Assembly: GCA_965363755.1 (NCBI GenBank)
Contig: CBDTVL010000030.1
Span: forward strand, 1 to 23,147
Length of the DNA stretch: 23,147 bases
Direction of reading: 5' to 3'
Source: JL08 sp965363755
Lineage (GTDB): Bacteria > Pseudomonadota > Alphaproteobacteria > Rhodobacterales > Rhodobacteraceae
In this document: piece by piece, positions 13,272 through 21,160 of the stretch
How the letters are laid out: each line of letters begins with the position of its first letter
How positions within the stretch are numbered: the first letter of the stretch is position 1
Notes under the pieces: generated by a model
The model's input: the letters and a program-made list of their open reading frames with translations, nothing else
Databases searched by the model: none
What the model was told of the DNA's origin: nothing
Translations under genes and position numbers: made by a program

Positions 13272-15077
13272 TCAGTACACCCTCACTTTTGGTGCGATCT
13301 TTTTGAGATCAATCCCACCATCTTCGTGTTTGGACAGCGGTTCCAGATGAACTGGCCGATAGTCCAACTTGACCTTGGTACCATCGACAACCGCCAGAGT
13401 ATGTTTGCGCCACTTCTTGTCATCTCGATCGGCATAATCTTCATGCGCGTGCGCACCGCGGCTTTCCTTGCGCGCTTCTGCACCAGAAATTGTTGCCAAC
13501 GCGTTGGGCATCAGGTTCGCCAACTCCAGCGTCTCCATCAGATCAGAATTCCAAACCAGCGACCTGTCGGTGACTTTCAAATCATCCATCTTACCCGCCA
13601 CATCGGTCATCTTTTTGAGGCCCTCGGCCAAGGTCTTGTCGGTCCGAAACACCGCTGCGTCTGCCTGCATCGTACGCTGCATTTCCAGACGAAGCTCTGC
13701 CGTTGGCGTATCACCCGATGCATGGCGCAGCCCGTCAAAGCGGTCAAAAGCCGCATCAACAGAAGCCTGATTGAGCACCGGATTGGCAGTTTCGGGGTCC
13801 ACGACCTTGCCAGCCTTGATGGCGGCCGCTCGGCCAAACACCACAAGGTCGATCAGCGAATTTGACCCCAGCCGATTGGCACCGTGAACTGACGCACAGC
13901 CCGCTTCGCCCACAGCCATAAGACCCGGTAAAACAGCGTCCGGATCTTTCTTGGTTGGGTTCAGAACTTCACCCCAATAATTGGTCGGAATGCCGCCCAT
14001 GTTGTAATGCACCGTTGGCAGGACCGGGATCGGCTCTTTAGTCAGATCAACACCTGCAAATATACGCGCGCTTTCCGAGATACCGGGCAGGCGCAAGGCC
14101 AGCGTTTCGGGGGGGAGATGGTTCAGGTTGAGGTGGATATGATCCCCATCAGGTCCAACGCCACGCCCCTCGCGGATTTCCAACGTCATGCACCGTGACA
14201 CAACATCACGCGACGCGAGATCTTTGTAGGTCGGCGCGTAGCGCTCCATAAACCGTTCGCCTTCGGAGTTGGTGAGATATCCACCCTCGCCGCGTGCACC
14301 TTCGGTGATCAGACATCCAGAACCATAGATGCCGGTTGGGTGGAACTGAACAAACTCCATGTCCTGCAATGGCAATCCTTGCCGGGCCACCATGCCACCG
14401 CCATCGCCGGTACAGGTATGAGCTGACGTTGCACTGAAATAGGCGCGACCATAACCGCCTGTCGCCAACACCACCATTTTGGCATTGAAGACATGCATAG
14501 TGCCGTCATCGAGTTTCCAGCAGACAACGCCCTGACATTGACCGTCATCGGACATGATCAGATCAATCGCGAAATACTCGATGTAGAACTCGGCGTTATT
14601 CTTCAGCGACTGGCCATAAAGCGTGTGCAGGATTGCGTGGCCTGTCCGGTCTGCGGCAGCGCAAGTGCGCTGCACCGGTGGACCTTCGCCGAATTCGGTG
14701 GTGTGGCCGCCAAAAGGTCGCTGGTAAATCTTGCCGTCCTCAGTGCGCGAGAATGGAACGCCGTAGTGTTCCAATTCATAAACAGCCTTGGGGGCTTCGC
14801 GGGTGAGATATTCCATCGCATCCGTGTCACCCAGCCAATCCGATCCCTTGACCGTGTCATACATATGCCACTGCCAGTTGTCAGGCCCCATGTTGGACAG
14901 GGACGCTGCGATACCGCCCTGAGCAGCGACTGTATGTGACCGCGTCGGGAAAACCTTGGTTATGCAGGCGGTGCGCAGCCCTTGCTCGGCCATGCCCAGC
15001 GTGGCGCGCAAACCCGCGCCCCCGGCCCCGACAACAACCACGTCGTAATCATGTGTCTCGTATTCATAGGCGGCCAT
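13272..15077 (-). CDS. sdhA: Succinate dehydrogenase flavoprotein subunit
   Basis: 601 residues, the standard length. It oxidises succinate to fumarate with covalently bound FAD, in the TCA cycle and respiratory complex II on the cytoplasmic face of the membrane. The dinucleotide fold VVVGAGGAGLRA is at residues 13-25. The flavin-linking histidine is H48 in TRSHTVAAQGG. The substrate region reads QFHPTGIYGSGCLITEGARGEGG, and the GANRLGSNSLIDLVVFGR capping block and C-terminal KIAPKVRVY are all present. The start at 15077 lies 23 bases after sdhD, with GAAGGA upstream. Downstream comes a 158-base gap and then the sulfotransferase-like gene, not sdhB directly. Confidence 0.98.
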   Translation of the reverse strand: MAAYEYETHDYDVVVVGAGGAGLRATLGMAEQGLRTACITKVFPTRSHTVAAQGGIAASLSNMGPDNWQWHMYDTVKGSDWLGDTDAMEYLTREAPKAVYELEHYGVPFSRTEDGKIYQRPFGGHTTEFGEGPPVQRTCAAADRTGHAILHTLYGQSLKNNAEFYIEYFAIDLIMSDDGQCQGVVCWKLDDGTMHVFNAKMVVLATGGYGRAYFSATSAHTCTGDGGGMVARQGLPLQDMEFVQFHPTGIYGSGCLITEGARGEGGYLTNSEGERFMERYAPTYKDLASRDVVSRCMTLEIREGRGVGPDGDHIHLNLNHLPPETLALRLPGISESARIFAGVDLTKEPIPVLPTVHYNMGGIPTNYWGEVLNPTKKDPDAVLPGLMAVGEAGCASVHGANRLGSNSLIDLVVFGRAAAIKAGKVVDPETANPVLNQASVDAAFDRFDGLRHASGDTPTAELRLEMQRTMQADAAVFRTDKTLAEGLKKMTDVAGKMDDLKVTDRSLVWNSDLMETLELANLMPNALATISGAEARKESRGAHAHEDYADRDDKKWRKHTLAVVDGTKVKLDYRPVHLEPLSKHEDGGIDLKKIAPKVRVY

Positions 15078-15100
15078 GTCTTGCTAATCCTTCAAAAGTC

Positions 15101-15472
15101 TTAAAGCGCGATACGCGCAATGGCGAAAACACCAGTCGCTGCGGCTGCGTAGCTCAGGCAAATCATCAGAATGATCAGCACTTGTTGCGCCATTCCATGC
15201 ACATAGTCCTCGATCAGCACTTGTACACCGTTTTTGAAATGCATGAACCCAACCACAATGGTCAATGCTGCAACAATAGCTGGGAACGGTCTGGCAAAGT
15301 ACGCGACCACCTCGTCGTGCGGTGCACCCAGCATCGGGCCAAAAGTAAACACAAACAATGGAATCAGCAGCAAGAGCGCCACAGCGCTCACTTTCATCGC
15401 CCAGAAATGGGCGGTGCCGGTCTTTGCACTTCCCATGCCAACAGCGCGCTTGCGATCTGTCAAATAGCTCAT
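15101..15472 (-). CDS. sdhD: Succinate dehydrogenase membrane anchor subunit
   Basis: 123 residues with three hydrophobic segments, roughly 28-47, 55-77 and 88-112. It anchors complex II and helps form the heme b and quinone sites. The diagnostic stretch is MHFKNGVQVLIEDYVHG (about 77-93), with the histidine and the aspartate-tyrosine pair conserved among SdhD proteins. It begins 11 bases after the end of sdhC and is followed by sdhA, so the order is sdhC-sdhD-sdhA. Divergent sequence is normal for this subunit; position and the EDYVHG block carry the call. Confidence 0.93.
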   Translation of the reverse strand: MSYLTDRKRAVGMGSAKTGTAHFWAMKVSAVALLLLIPLFVFTFGPMLGAPHDEVVAYFARPFPAIVAALTIVVGFMHFKNGVQVLIEDYVHGMAQQVLIILMICLSYAAAATGVFAIARIAL

Positions 15473-15483
15473 ACTACCGTCTC

Positions 15484-15867
15484 CTAAATCAACACGATCG
15501 TCAGCAGCGTCAGAACCACCGATCCACCAATAACCGCCCAGCCCATCTTTTCAGCCGTCTCTATTTCAAGCCCGATGGCATTGTCCCAGATCAGATGCCG
15601 GATACCGGCAAGCGAGTGATACCACAGCGCCCACAAGGATAAGACCATGATCAGGTCGCCGAACCAGCTTGTGATCAGCCCGTCAGCAAAAGCGAAATAT
15701 TCGGGCGAGGTTGCCGCTGCCAGAAACCACCAGACGATCATCAAAGCCGCGAGCAACAGCGCATTGCCCGTGATCCGAGTCAGAATCGACGTCATCGAGG
15801 TGAGTTGAGGGCGATAGATAGACAGGTGCGGTGAAAGCGGGCGATTGCCCCGGTTCACGTCGGCCAT
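15484..15867 (-). CDS. sdhC: Succinate dehydrogenase cytochrome b556 subunit
   Basis: 127 residues with the family N-terminus RPLSPHLSIYRPQ (about 9-21) and three membrane helices, roughly 30-52, 65-85 and 105-126. The WYHSLAGIRHLIWD block (about 82-95) includes the heme-ligand histidine region. It is the first gene of the sdh operon, so the 152-base region upstream (to 16019) should hold the operon promoter. That region contains two GTGATCAC palindromes. The start at 15867 has GGAAAGGA upstream at suitable spacing. Confidence 0.95.
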   Translation of the reverse strand: MADVNRGNRPLSPHLSIYRPQLTSMTSILTRITGNALLLAALMIVWWFLAAATSPEYFAFADGLITSWFGDLIMVLSLWALWYHSLAGIRHLIWDNAIGLEIETAEKMGWAVIGGSVVLTLLTIVLI

Positions 15868-15993
15868 AGAAGTGTCCTTTCCGGTTCCATCTCATCTGTT
15901 CTAACGGATTTTTCAGCCCTGTCACCCGCGTGCGTCATCACACCTACGGTTTTTGACGCAGTTCGTCACATTTAGACGACTCGCAGTGAAATA

Positions 15994-16023
15994 TGTGATC
16001 ACACGAATTGATGGCGTGATCAC
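15994..16023. promoter_or_regulatory. Two GTGATCAC palindromes 21 bases apart upstream of sdhC
   Basis: GTGATCAC occurs at 15995-16002, extended to the 10-base palindrome TGTGATCACA at 15994-16003, and again at 16016-16023. The start-to-start distance is 21 bases, two helical turns, so both copies face the same side of the DNA. The second copy overlaps the stop codon of the upstream DUF1194 gene. The pair sits about 127-156 bases upstream of the sdhC start. Cooperative binding of a dimeric regulator is a reasonable inference; I do not recognise the regulator. Confidence 0.5.
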
Positions 16024-16709
16024 AAAGCATTCCCAACAGCCAATCGACTGTTCAAATCTGAAAGCTGCCGCACGGTTTCGCGCTGCAATTTGCGCCTAAT
16101 CCGATCCGGGTAATCCTCGAATCCACTCGCTGTCATCACAAATGCGCCTTCGCCTATGATCACGTTTTCCCAGAAGTAGCTCGTCAGGTCTTTCTCATCT
16201 GTCTCGATCACAACGGCGTTCACGGTCACGCCAGCCGCGCGCAATGCCCTGTGGACGTCGCGCGGTTCAGTTCCTTCATTGGATACCCCATCACCAGACA
16301 CATCAATGACCTTGCGCCGACAGTCCGGCGCGCCATCAAATGTCTCCAACGAAAACTCCAATGCTTCTCCTATGGCAGTCGAGTAGTTTCGCCATACCCT
16401 CGGGTCTTGGCTTACAAGGCTGGCAAAGGCATCGATTTCGGCGAAACTGCTCATTTGAGTCCAGCCGATACTGGCGTCTTGCCGCGACGATCCGGTCCAC
16501 TGCACTAGCGTCACCCACGCTTCTGCATCCATCAGCGCTTCGACCACGACGCCATCTCGAAGCGCTTCTGCCAGACCGTCCATTTGAATCCGGTATTCCT
16601 CCGGGTCAACCGAGCCCGACACGTCAACAGCCAAAATCAATGCAAGATCACATCCCAGAACAGGTGTCCCCAACAGGCTGGCCAAAAAACAAGAGATGAA
16701 CCGTTGCAT
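16020..16709 (-). CDS. Secreted DUF1194 protein with von Willebrand A-like fold
   Basis: 229 residues with an N-terminal signal peptide (about 1-19, hydrophobic LASLLGTPVLG). A metal-dependent adhesion-site-like motif DVSGS (29-33) follows in ILAVDVSGSVDPEEY. DVSGDGVSNEG lies in the second half, and together with IGWTQM and WRNYSTAIGEAL this marks the DUF1194 family. It is likely periplasmic; C20 right after the signal could allow lipidation, but VLGC is not a canonical lipobox. The function of the family is unknown. It is the last gene of the mcl2-mch operon, starting 35 bases after the histidine-phosphatase gene. Confidence 0.85.
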   Translation of the reverse strand: MQRFISCFLASLLGTPVLGCDLALILAVDVSGSVDPEEYRIQMDGLAEALRDGVVVEALMDAEAWVTLVQWTGSSRQDASIGWTQMSSFAEIDAFASLVSQDPRVWRNYSTAIGEALEFSLETFDGAPDCRRKVIDVSGDGVSNEGTEPRDVHRALRAAGVTVNAVVIETDEKDLTSYFWENVIIGEGAFVMTASGFEDYPDRIRRKLQRETVRQLSDLNSRLAVGNAL

Positions 16710-16744
16710 GATCCAAGCATATCAAAGCAAATTAGGTTTGCCGA

Positions 16745-17338
16745 TCAAATAGAGGTCAACACTTCCATTGGTTGCCAGTGACAATTCGGAATTCGACTTG
16801 CGGTATCAAATTCAAACCAGTGCCCACATCCCGGTTGGTCCCAGCACCGATCGATAGGCAAGCCCACCAAATGACAATATAACAAAGTGCCCACGCCGCC
16901 ATGCCCGACAATTAACAGTCGGTCGTTTGGAAAACCTTCAATCGCGGCGTCAACCTGCTTTACGATCCGGGATTGAGCATCAAGGGCCCGCTCCCATCCC
17001 CGGACAGAAACTGCAGGCTTGGCAAAGAACGCATCTGCCACCGCCTCAAACTCTAGCTTCGAAAGGTACCCGGTCGCACTGCGATCGTTTTCGTGCATGT
17101 CAGGGCGCACAACCAGCGGATTGGATGTGCGTGCCGCCAACCGCCGTGCAGTGTCCACTGCTTTTCGCTCGGCGCTTGCGATGACCTGAGTGCCTTTGCT
17201 TTCCGGAAGGCGCGCGATCAGATTGGTAACACGCGCTTCACCTATAAGATCAAGACCCCAATCAGTGACGGGCAAGGCCGGGTCGATCACAACTTCCGGA
17301 TGGGTAAGATAAACGACGGTCCGGGACCTCACAGTCAT
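16745..17338 (-). CDS. Histidine phosphatase superfamily protein with atypical THP motif
   Basis: 197 residues of the phosphoglycerate mutase-like fold. The usual N-terminal RHG is replaced by THP (T12-H13-P14 in VYLTHPEVVIDP), so the catalytic histidine is kept while its partner arginine is not. Other active-site elements are present: R58 in SAERKAVDTA, the acid region HENDRSATG with E83, and the second histidine H146 in LLIVGHGGVGTLL. The GCGHWFEF block near the C-terminus is typical of the superfamily. I believe relatives in this group share THP, which would make it a subfamily trait and not damage. It starts in an ATGA overlap with mch, so it is translationally coupled to an EMC enzyme. 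Substrate is unknown. Confidence 0.85.
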   Translation of the reverse strand: MTVRSRTVVYLTHPEVVIDPALPVTDWGLDLIGEARVTNLIARLPESKGTQVIASAERKAVDTARRLAARTSNPLVVRPDMHENDRSATGYLSKLEFEAVADAFFAKPAVSVRGWERALDAQSRIVKQVDAAIEGFPNDRLLIVGHGGVGTLLYCHLVGLPIDRCWDQPGCGHWFEFDTASRIPNCHWQPMEVLTSI

Positions 17339-18369
17339 CGTGGCATCAGCGCCCAGTAATCCAGGTCGAGCAACACATTCGGCAGATATTTCCCGTCATC
17401 CCCCTTCAGCTCAAAAGGCGCGCCGCCTTTGGTCGCCACTAACCTAAGACGGATTGCATCGACGCCGGGCGCATCAGTTGGGGCCCTGTCCAACACTTCT
17501 GACCACGCCCGGATTGTATCCCCGCTGAGGCAAGGATTAGCATGGCTACCACCGTTGAGCGCGACAACCATCTGCGCGTTTGCCAACCCATTAAACGACA
17601 GCGCCCGCGCCATCGAAATCACATGCCCGCCATATATCAACCGACTTCCGTCAGGGCGAACTGATGTGTCAAAATGCACCTTCGCGGTATTCTGCCAAAG
17701 CCGCGTGGCCATCATGTGTTCGGCTTCCTCGACAGTGACGCCGTCGATGTGATCGATGGTTTCACCAACCGCATAGTCACCACAGCGATGTGGTTCTCCG
17801 GCCAAGCCAAAATCATAGTTTGTAAAATCAAGGCCATCCGGGATCACCAGATCATCGACGCTTAAAGCCGTTGCCAACGCGGGCACCACCGCATCCGGGG
17901 CAGGTGCATCCACATCACGTTTGCGCACCATCACCCAGCGGACGTATTCCAGTACAACCTCGTCGAGTTGGTTGAGGCCCCGAGTGCGCACATAAACAAC
18001 GCCGGTCTTGCCGCTTGAATTTTGCTTGAGACCAATCACCTCCGAGATCGACCGCAGCGTGTCGCCTGCATAGACCGGCTTGAGCCACCGCCCTTCGGCA
18101 TATCCCAGATTGGCCACCGCATTGAGCGATACATCCGGCACCGTCTTTCCAAAAACCACATGAAATGCTACCAGATCATCCAGCGGGCTCTCTGGCAGGC
18201 CGCAACTACGCGCAAACTCATCTGATGAATAAATCGCATGACGGGAGGGGTATAGCGCATGGTAGAGCGCTCTTTCTCCTTCGCCAACCGTCCGAGGGAC
18301 CGCGTGGAGCAGCGCGTCGCCAATCGCGTAGTCCTCAAAAAACCGGCCAGGATTGGTTTTAGCCGCCAT
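17335..18369 (-). CDS. mch: Mesaconyl-C1-CoA hydratase (beta-methylmalyl-CoA dehydratase)
   Basis: 344 residues, made of two MaoC-like hot-dog halves, as in the Rhodobacter enzyme. It hydrates mesaconyl-C1-CoA to (2R,3S)-beta-methylmalyl-CoA in the EMC pathway. The N-terminus reads GRFFEDYAIGD, followed by RTVGEGERALYHALYPSRHAIYSS. Later blocks include LNAVANLGYAEGRW, YAGDTLRSISEVIGLK and, in the second half, GGHVISMARALSFNGLANAQ. The start at 18369 directly follows the previous gene's stop (TAAATG). Its end overlaps the histidine-phosphatase start in ATGA. Encoded in one operon with Mcl2, the hydratase sits next to a related CoA-ester step. Confidence 0.93.
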   Translation of the reverse strand: MAAKTNPGRFFEDYAIGDALLHAVPRTVGEGERALYHALYPSRHAIYSSDEFARSCGLPESPLDDLVAFHVVFGKTVPDVSLNAVANLGYAEGRWLKPVYAGDTLRSISEVIGLKQNSSGKTGVVYVRTRGLNQLDEVVLEYVRWVMVRKRDVDAPAPDAVVPALATALSVDDLVIPDGLDFTNYDFGLAGEPHRCGDYAVGETIDHIDGVTVEEAEHMMATRLWQNTAKVHFDTSVRPDGSRLIYGGHVISMARALSFNGLANAQMVVALNGGSHANPCLSGDTIRAWSEVLDRAPTDAPGVDAIRLRLVATKGGAPFELKGDDGKYLPNVLLDLDYWALMPR

Positions 18370-18573
18370 TTACTGCTCTCCCAGTTTGGTATCAGCGGTG
18401 TAGGTCCCATCCACGTCTTTGGTCACGGCCTGACCGCAGCGCATCACACCGTTGGCCTGATCAAACGCATAAGTAGGGTTTCCAAACAGCATCCAACCTT
18501 TGTTCAATGCATCCGTTACCTTATGGCAAAACGCCGAGGTATCGTCAGCAGTCAGGAGCCGGTACAGCTTCAT
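18370..18573 (-). CDS. DUF1737-family small protein
   Basis: 67 residues from the ATG at 18573 (MKLYRLLTADD), which overlaps the upstream gene's stop as ATGA; an in-frame start at 18588 would add five residues but is less natural. The DUF1737 pattern is visible: an N-terminal MKLYR-LT, then AFCHKVTDALNKGWMLFGNPTYAFD, then a GQAV-K-V segment. It is soluble, with no signal or membrane segment. The function of the family is unknown. The gene is embedded between the NnrU-like gene and mch with zero spacing on both sides, so its product level is probably tied to the EMC enzymes. Confidence 0.85.
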   Translation of the reverse strand: MKLYRLLTADDTSAFCHKVTDALNKGWMLFGNPTYAFDQANGVMRCGQAVTKDVDGTYTADTKLGEQ

Positions 18574-19127
18574 GACGGGAACGGCCACACGCCCAGCCAG
18601 GCGTGAATGGCTGCCACAACAGAAAACATGATCAAGGTGATCACCAAAAGGCGGATCTTGGTCTTTGTTCCTGCAGTTTCAGGGGCGCTCCAGTTCGGCT
18701 CAGCCCGGTTGATGAGGATGACAGAGCCAACGGCCCATCCCAGCAAGCCGCCAAACAGTATGATCGAGGCCAGATCACCATTGACCAGCAAATGCGCCAC
18801 CGCCCAGATCATTACAGACGTCAGCTGCGGATGGCGAATTTTGTTGGCGGGCCAGACTTTGGCCCCTTTTGCGGCGGCGGATCCAAAGGTCCAAAACGCA
18901 AACACCATCAGCGTGTTATTGACATGCACCATAAAGGCCGGGGGCGACCAGATATGAATAAAGTCAGCACTGCCGTAGCCTACAATCATCAGGATGGTTC
19001 CGGCCACAATACCTGCGGCAACCAGTCCCTTGCCCCGCGCACCCAGCTTCTCCCGCGCCTCCGGCATCAGGCGCTTGAAGTAATGCGCGCCGGTCCACAA
19101 TAAAACGCCAAGTATCAAAAAGATCAT
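18570..19127 (-). CDS. NnrU-family integral membrane protein
   Basis: 185 residues, strongly hydrophobic, with about five or six membrane segments starting from residue 1 (MIFLILGVLLWTGAHYFKR). Family landmarks are HYFKRLMPEAREKLG, the PxxFMVHVNNTLMVFAFW segment and KIRHPQLTSVMIWAVAHLLVNGDLASIILFGGLLGWA. NnrU was named for involvement in nitrite/nitric-oxide reduction in Rhodobacter, and the fold is related to the MAPEG/isoprenylcysteine methyltransferase-like membrane proteins; no denitrification gene is present here. It starts six bases after mcl2 and overlaps the next gene in ATGA, so it is a firm member of the EMC operon. Its role there is unknown. Confidence 0.9.
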   Translation of the reverse strand: MIFLILGVLLWTGAHYFKRLMPEAREKLGARGKGLVAAGIVAGTILMIVGYGSADFIHIWSPPAFMVHVNNTLMVFAFWTFGSAAAKGAKVWPANKIRHPQLTSVMIWAVAHLLVNGDLASIILFGGLLGWAVGSVILINRAEPNWSAPETAGTKTKIRLLVITLIMFSVVAAIHAWLGVWPFPS

Positions 19128-19133
19128 GTCAGG

Positions 19134-19991
19134 TTACTCCGCAGCAATGGTTTGGATGGCATGCGCTTTTGCCAAAATTTCACGCGCAGTTGCAACGTGG
19201 AGGTTTTCCACAATGCGGCCATCAACCACCGCCACCGCTTCGCCTTGGGCCGTGGCCTGGTCAAACGCCTCGATCTGGCGGTGCGCCAGATCGATCTCAG
19301 CTTGCGTGGGGGCAAAGACCTCGTTGGCAATAGCCACCTGCGCCGGATGGATCAGCGTCTTGCCGTCAAACCCCATATCCCGGCCCTGTTCGCTTTCCGT
19401 GCGCAGTCCGTCGTCGTCCTTGAACGCATTGTATACACCATCAACGATGACGATCCCCTCTGCTTTGGCCGCAAGCAGGCACAACCCCAAAGACGCCATC
19501 ATCGGCATCCTATCCGCACGAAAGCGGCATTGCAGATCTTTTGCCAGATCATTCGTGCCCATGACAAACCCGGCCAAACGCGGGTGCGCCGCAATCGCCG
19601 CAGCATTCAACATGCCGCGTGGAGATTCCATCATGGCCCATATCGGCAGGTCACCAGTGATCTCGGCCAGGGCATCCAGATCAGCGGGATCAGCGACTTT
19701 CGGCAACAGCACGGCGTCGGCGTCCATCTTGCTCACTGCGCGCGCATCACTCGGCCCCCAGGCCGTATCAAGCGCATTTATCCGCACGATGCGCATCCGG
19801 TGGCCATACCCGCCTTCAGCCAATGCTCCGGCCAAAATGGCGCGTGCACTATCTTTCTCTTCTACCGCTACGGCATCTTCGAGATCAAAAATGATCGCAT
19901 CTACGGCCATGGTCTTGGCTTTTTCCAGCGGGCGCGGCTTGGACGCAGGGATATAAAGAACAGATCGATAGGGGCGCGCGGTCATATCCAT
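19134..19991 (-). CDS. mcl2: (3S)-Malyl-CoA thioesterase (HpcH/HpaI/CitE family)
   Basis: 285 residues. It hydrolyses (3S)-malyl-CoA to malate and CoA, completing the acetyl-CoA plus glyoxylate branch of the EMC pathway. Sequence features fit Mcl2 better than the longer Mcl1 lyase (about 318 residues): the YRSVLYIPASKPRPLEKA start, FDLEDAV (35-41), VRINALDTAWG, WAMMESPRGMLNA with the metal-binding glutamate, GTNDLAKDL with the metal-binding aspartate, IVDGVYNAFKDDDGL, and DMGFDGKTLIHPAQ. The ATG at 19991 has AAGG seven bases upstream; a second ATG at 19985 is less well placed. It heads a six-gene operon that includes mch. A citrate-lyase-beta-like annotation is possible in databases but would be less precise. 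Confidence 0.92.
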   Translation of the reverse strand: MDMTARPYRSVLYIPASKPRPLEKAKTMAVDAIIFDLEDAVAVEEKDSARAILAGALAEGGYGHRMRIVRINALDTAWGPSDARAVSKMDADAVLLPKVADPADLDALAEITGDLPIWAMMESPRGMLNAAAIAAHPRLAGFVMGTNDLAKDLQCRFRADRMPMMASLGLCLLAAKAEGIVIVDGVYNAFKDDDGLRTESEQGRDMGFDGKTLIHPAQVAIANEVFAPTQAEIDLAHRQIEAFDQATAQGEAVAVVDGRIVENLHVATAREILAKAHAIQTIAAE

Positions 19992-20299
19992 TGGAATTAC
20001 CTTGATATGTCAATTTGGACCAGAAATGGCCATTTTTCAAAGGATTATTCAAGGGTTTTATTGCCGCAACGCAGCACATTTTCGCGGTTTTTTGGGTAAT
20101 TCTGCTCGTCTAATCGACCGCCGCGCGCCCAGTTAACCTTAATTCAAGGTGTGGTGTGCCATTCTTCCAAGCGTCGGACAGCATGATGGCTCGTCCAAAT
20201 TCGGCGCCTTCTAGGGCAAACTGTCCAACTTGGCCGCCCGACATAAAAATCGTCCGGAGCCAATAGCAGCAGCTCCTTGTTGAGAGAAGGGCAGACGAA
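19992..20299. other. Divergent intergenic region between mcl2 and the small secreted protein gene
   Basis: About 308 bases without a convincing gene; it must carry the mcl2 operon promoter and the promoter of the plus-strand secreted protein. A TTGCCGCAA element (20061-20069), about 70 bases upstream of mcl2, resembles the TTGCGCAA cores upstream of ccr and ecm with one inserted base. A GAGAGAAGGG ribosome site lies just before the plus-strand ATG at 20300. No clear -35/-10 pair was picked with confidence. Confidence 0.5.
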
Positions 20300-20608
20300 A
20301 TGAAACATAATGTAATCGCGGCAGCTCTGGGGCTTAGCCTGATCGGTGCCAGCGTTGACGCCCAGAATACACGCAATTGCGCACCCCGTGAACTGGTAGT
20401 TGACAGGCTTGCTTCCGGATACGGTGAAACGCGCCAATCCATCGGCCTGGGCAAGAACAACGCAGTGATCGAGGTATTTGCCTCAGACGAGACCGGCACA
20501 TGGACAATCACAGTTACATCGCCCGCTGGGCAGACCTGCCTTGTCGCCTCTGGCGAAGCATTTGAAACTATGGCCGATGCTTTGCCCGCCAAAGGCACTG
20601 CAATTTAA
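20300..20608 (+). CDS. Small secreted conserved hypothetical protein
   Basis: 102 residues with a Sec signal peptide: MKHN, a hydrophobic core to about residue 16, and probable cleavage after A21 (SVDA-QN). The mature part is about 80 residues with two cysteines, C27 and one in QTCLVAS, which could form a disulfide in the periplasm. The NCAPRELVVDRLASGYGETRQSIGL and DETGTWTITVTSPAG stretches look highly conserved from my memory of Rhodobacterales hypothetical proteins, but I know no function. A GAGAGAAGGG ribosome site precedes the ATG. It is divergent from the mcl2 operon and stands alone. Confidence 0.85.
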   Translation: MKHNVIAAALGLSLIGASVDAQNTRNCAPRELVVDRLASGYGETRQSIGLGKNNAVIEVFASDETGTWTITVTSPAGQTCLVASGEAFETMADALPAKGTAI

Positions 20609-21160
20609 AGATAACTCATTGATAAAATGTATTCATATTATTAATTGTCGTATTAAATCCACCTTTTTGTACGCCTTTACGTGGATGCTGGCTTGCCCAG
20701 TTAGCTGAGGTGTTGTTGTCTCGTAGATGGTCCAAGTGTCGGTCAAAAGAACCGCCACAGGTGCGGATTAATTATTCGATGTAGTTTACACCACCCAAGG
20801 ATGGACCCAGTACGCACAATGACCCCAGATAAATCTTTTCGAACCATAGGTTTTCCAAGGCCCTCAATCCCAGCCGCATGACGCGTAGATTCCCTGTATT
20901 AACAGGCCCACCAGCCCTCGAATCGGCTCACTATTTGGCACTATTTTAGTTCCGGCCGTGGGCTATAGAGTTGAGAGACTGCCCGGGCTTCCACTTATAC
21001 GGGGCTGGCTGTTTTCTTTGTGTATTATCAGCATAGCCTGTGAGGTTACCGGGTTATTCAACCAAAGCCCTTTGTGTGAGTGGAGGCTTCGAGAATTGCC
21101 AATGAGATTACAGTACTGGCGGTGCTCGCGCCCCTTTTCTCCCCATAACGGCGAGCAAAT
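20609..21160. other. Gene-poor region of about 550 bases
   Basis: No reading frame here has believable coding character on either strand. The first 80 bases are AT-rich, and a 6-base inverted pair ATCCAC / GTGGAT follows, too weak to call a terminator. The remainder is of mixed composition, and short fragments in several frames end quickly. It could be a decayed gene or small-RNA territory, but nothing supports a specific claim. Confidence 0.5.

Noticed and set aside
19126..19956. Long plus-strand open frames (also 19152-20099) opposite mcl2
   Set aside because: Antisense to a clearly conserved enzyme; the translations are serine/arginine/proline-rich, as expected of shadows in GC-rich DNA.
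20110..20598. 162-codon minus-strand frame opposite the small secreted protein
   Set aside because: It covers a gene with a good signal peptide and ribosome site on the plus strand and shows no motif of its own.
20742..20800. Possible insertion-sequence end or transposase fragment in the gene-poor region
   Set aside because: Short frames with no transposase motif, no matched terminal inverted repeat and no target-site duplication found by eye.
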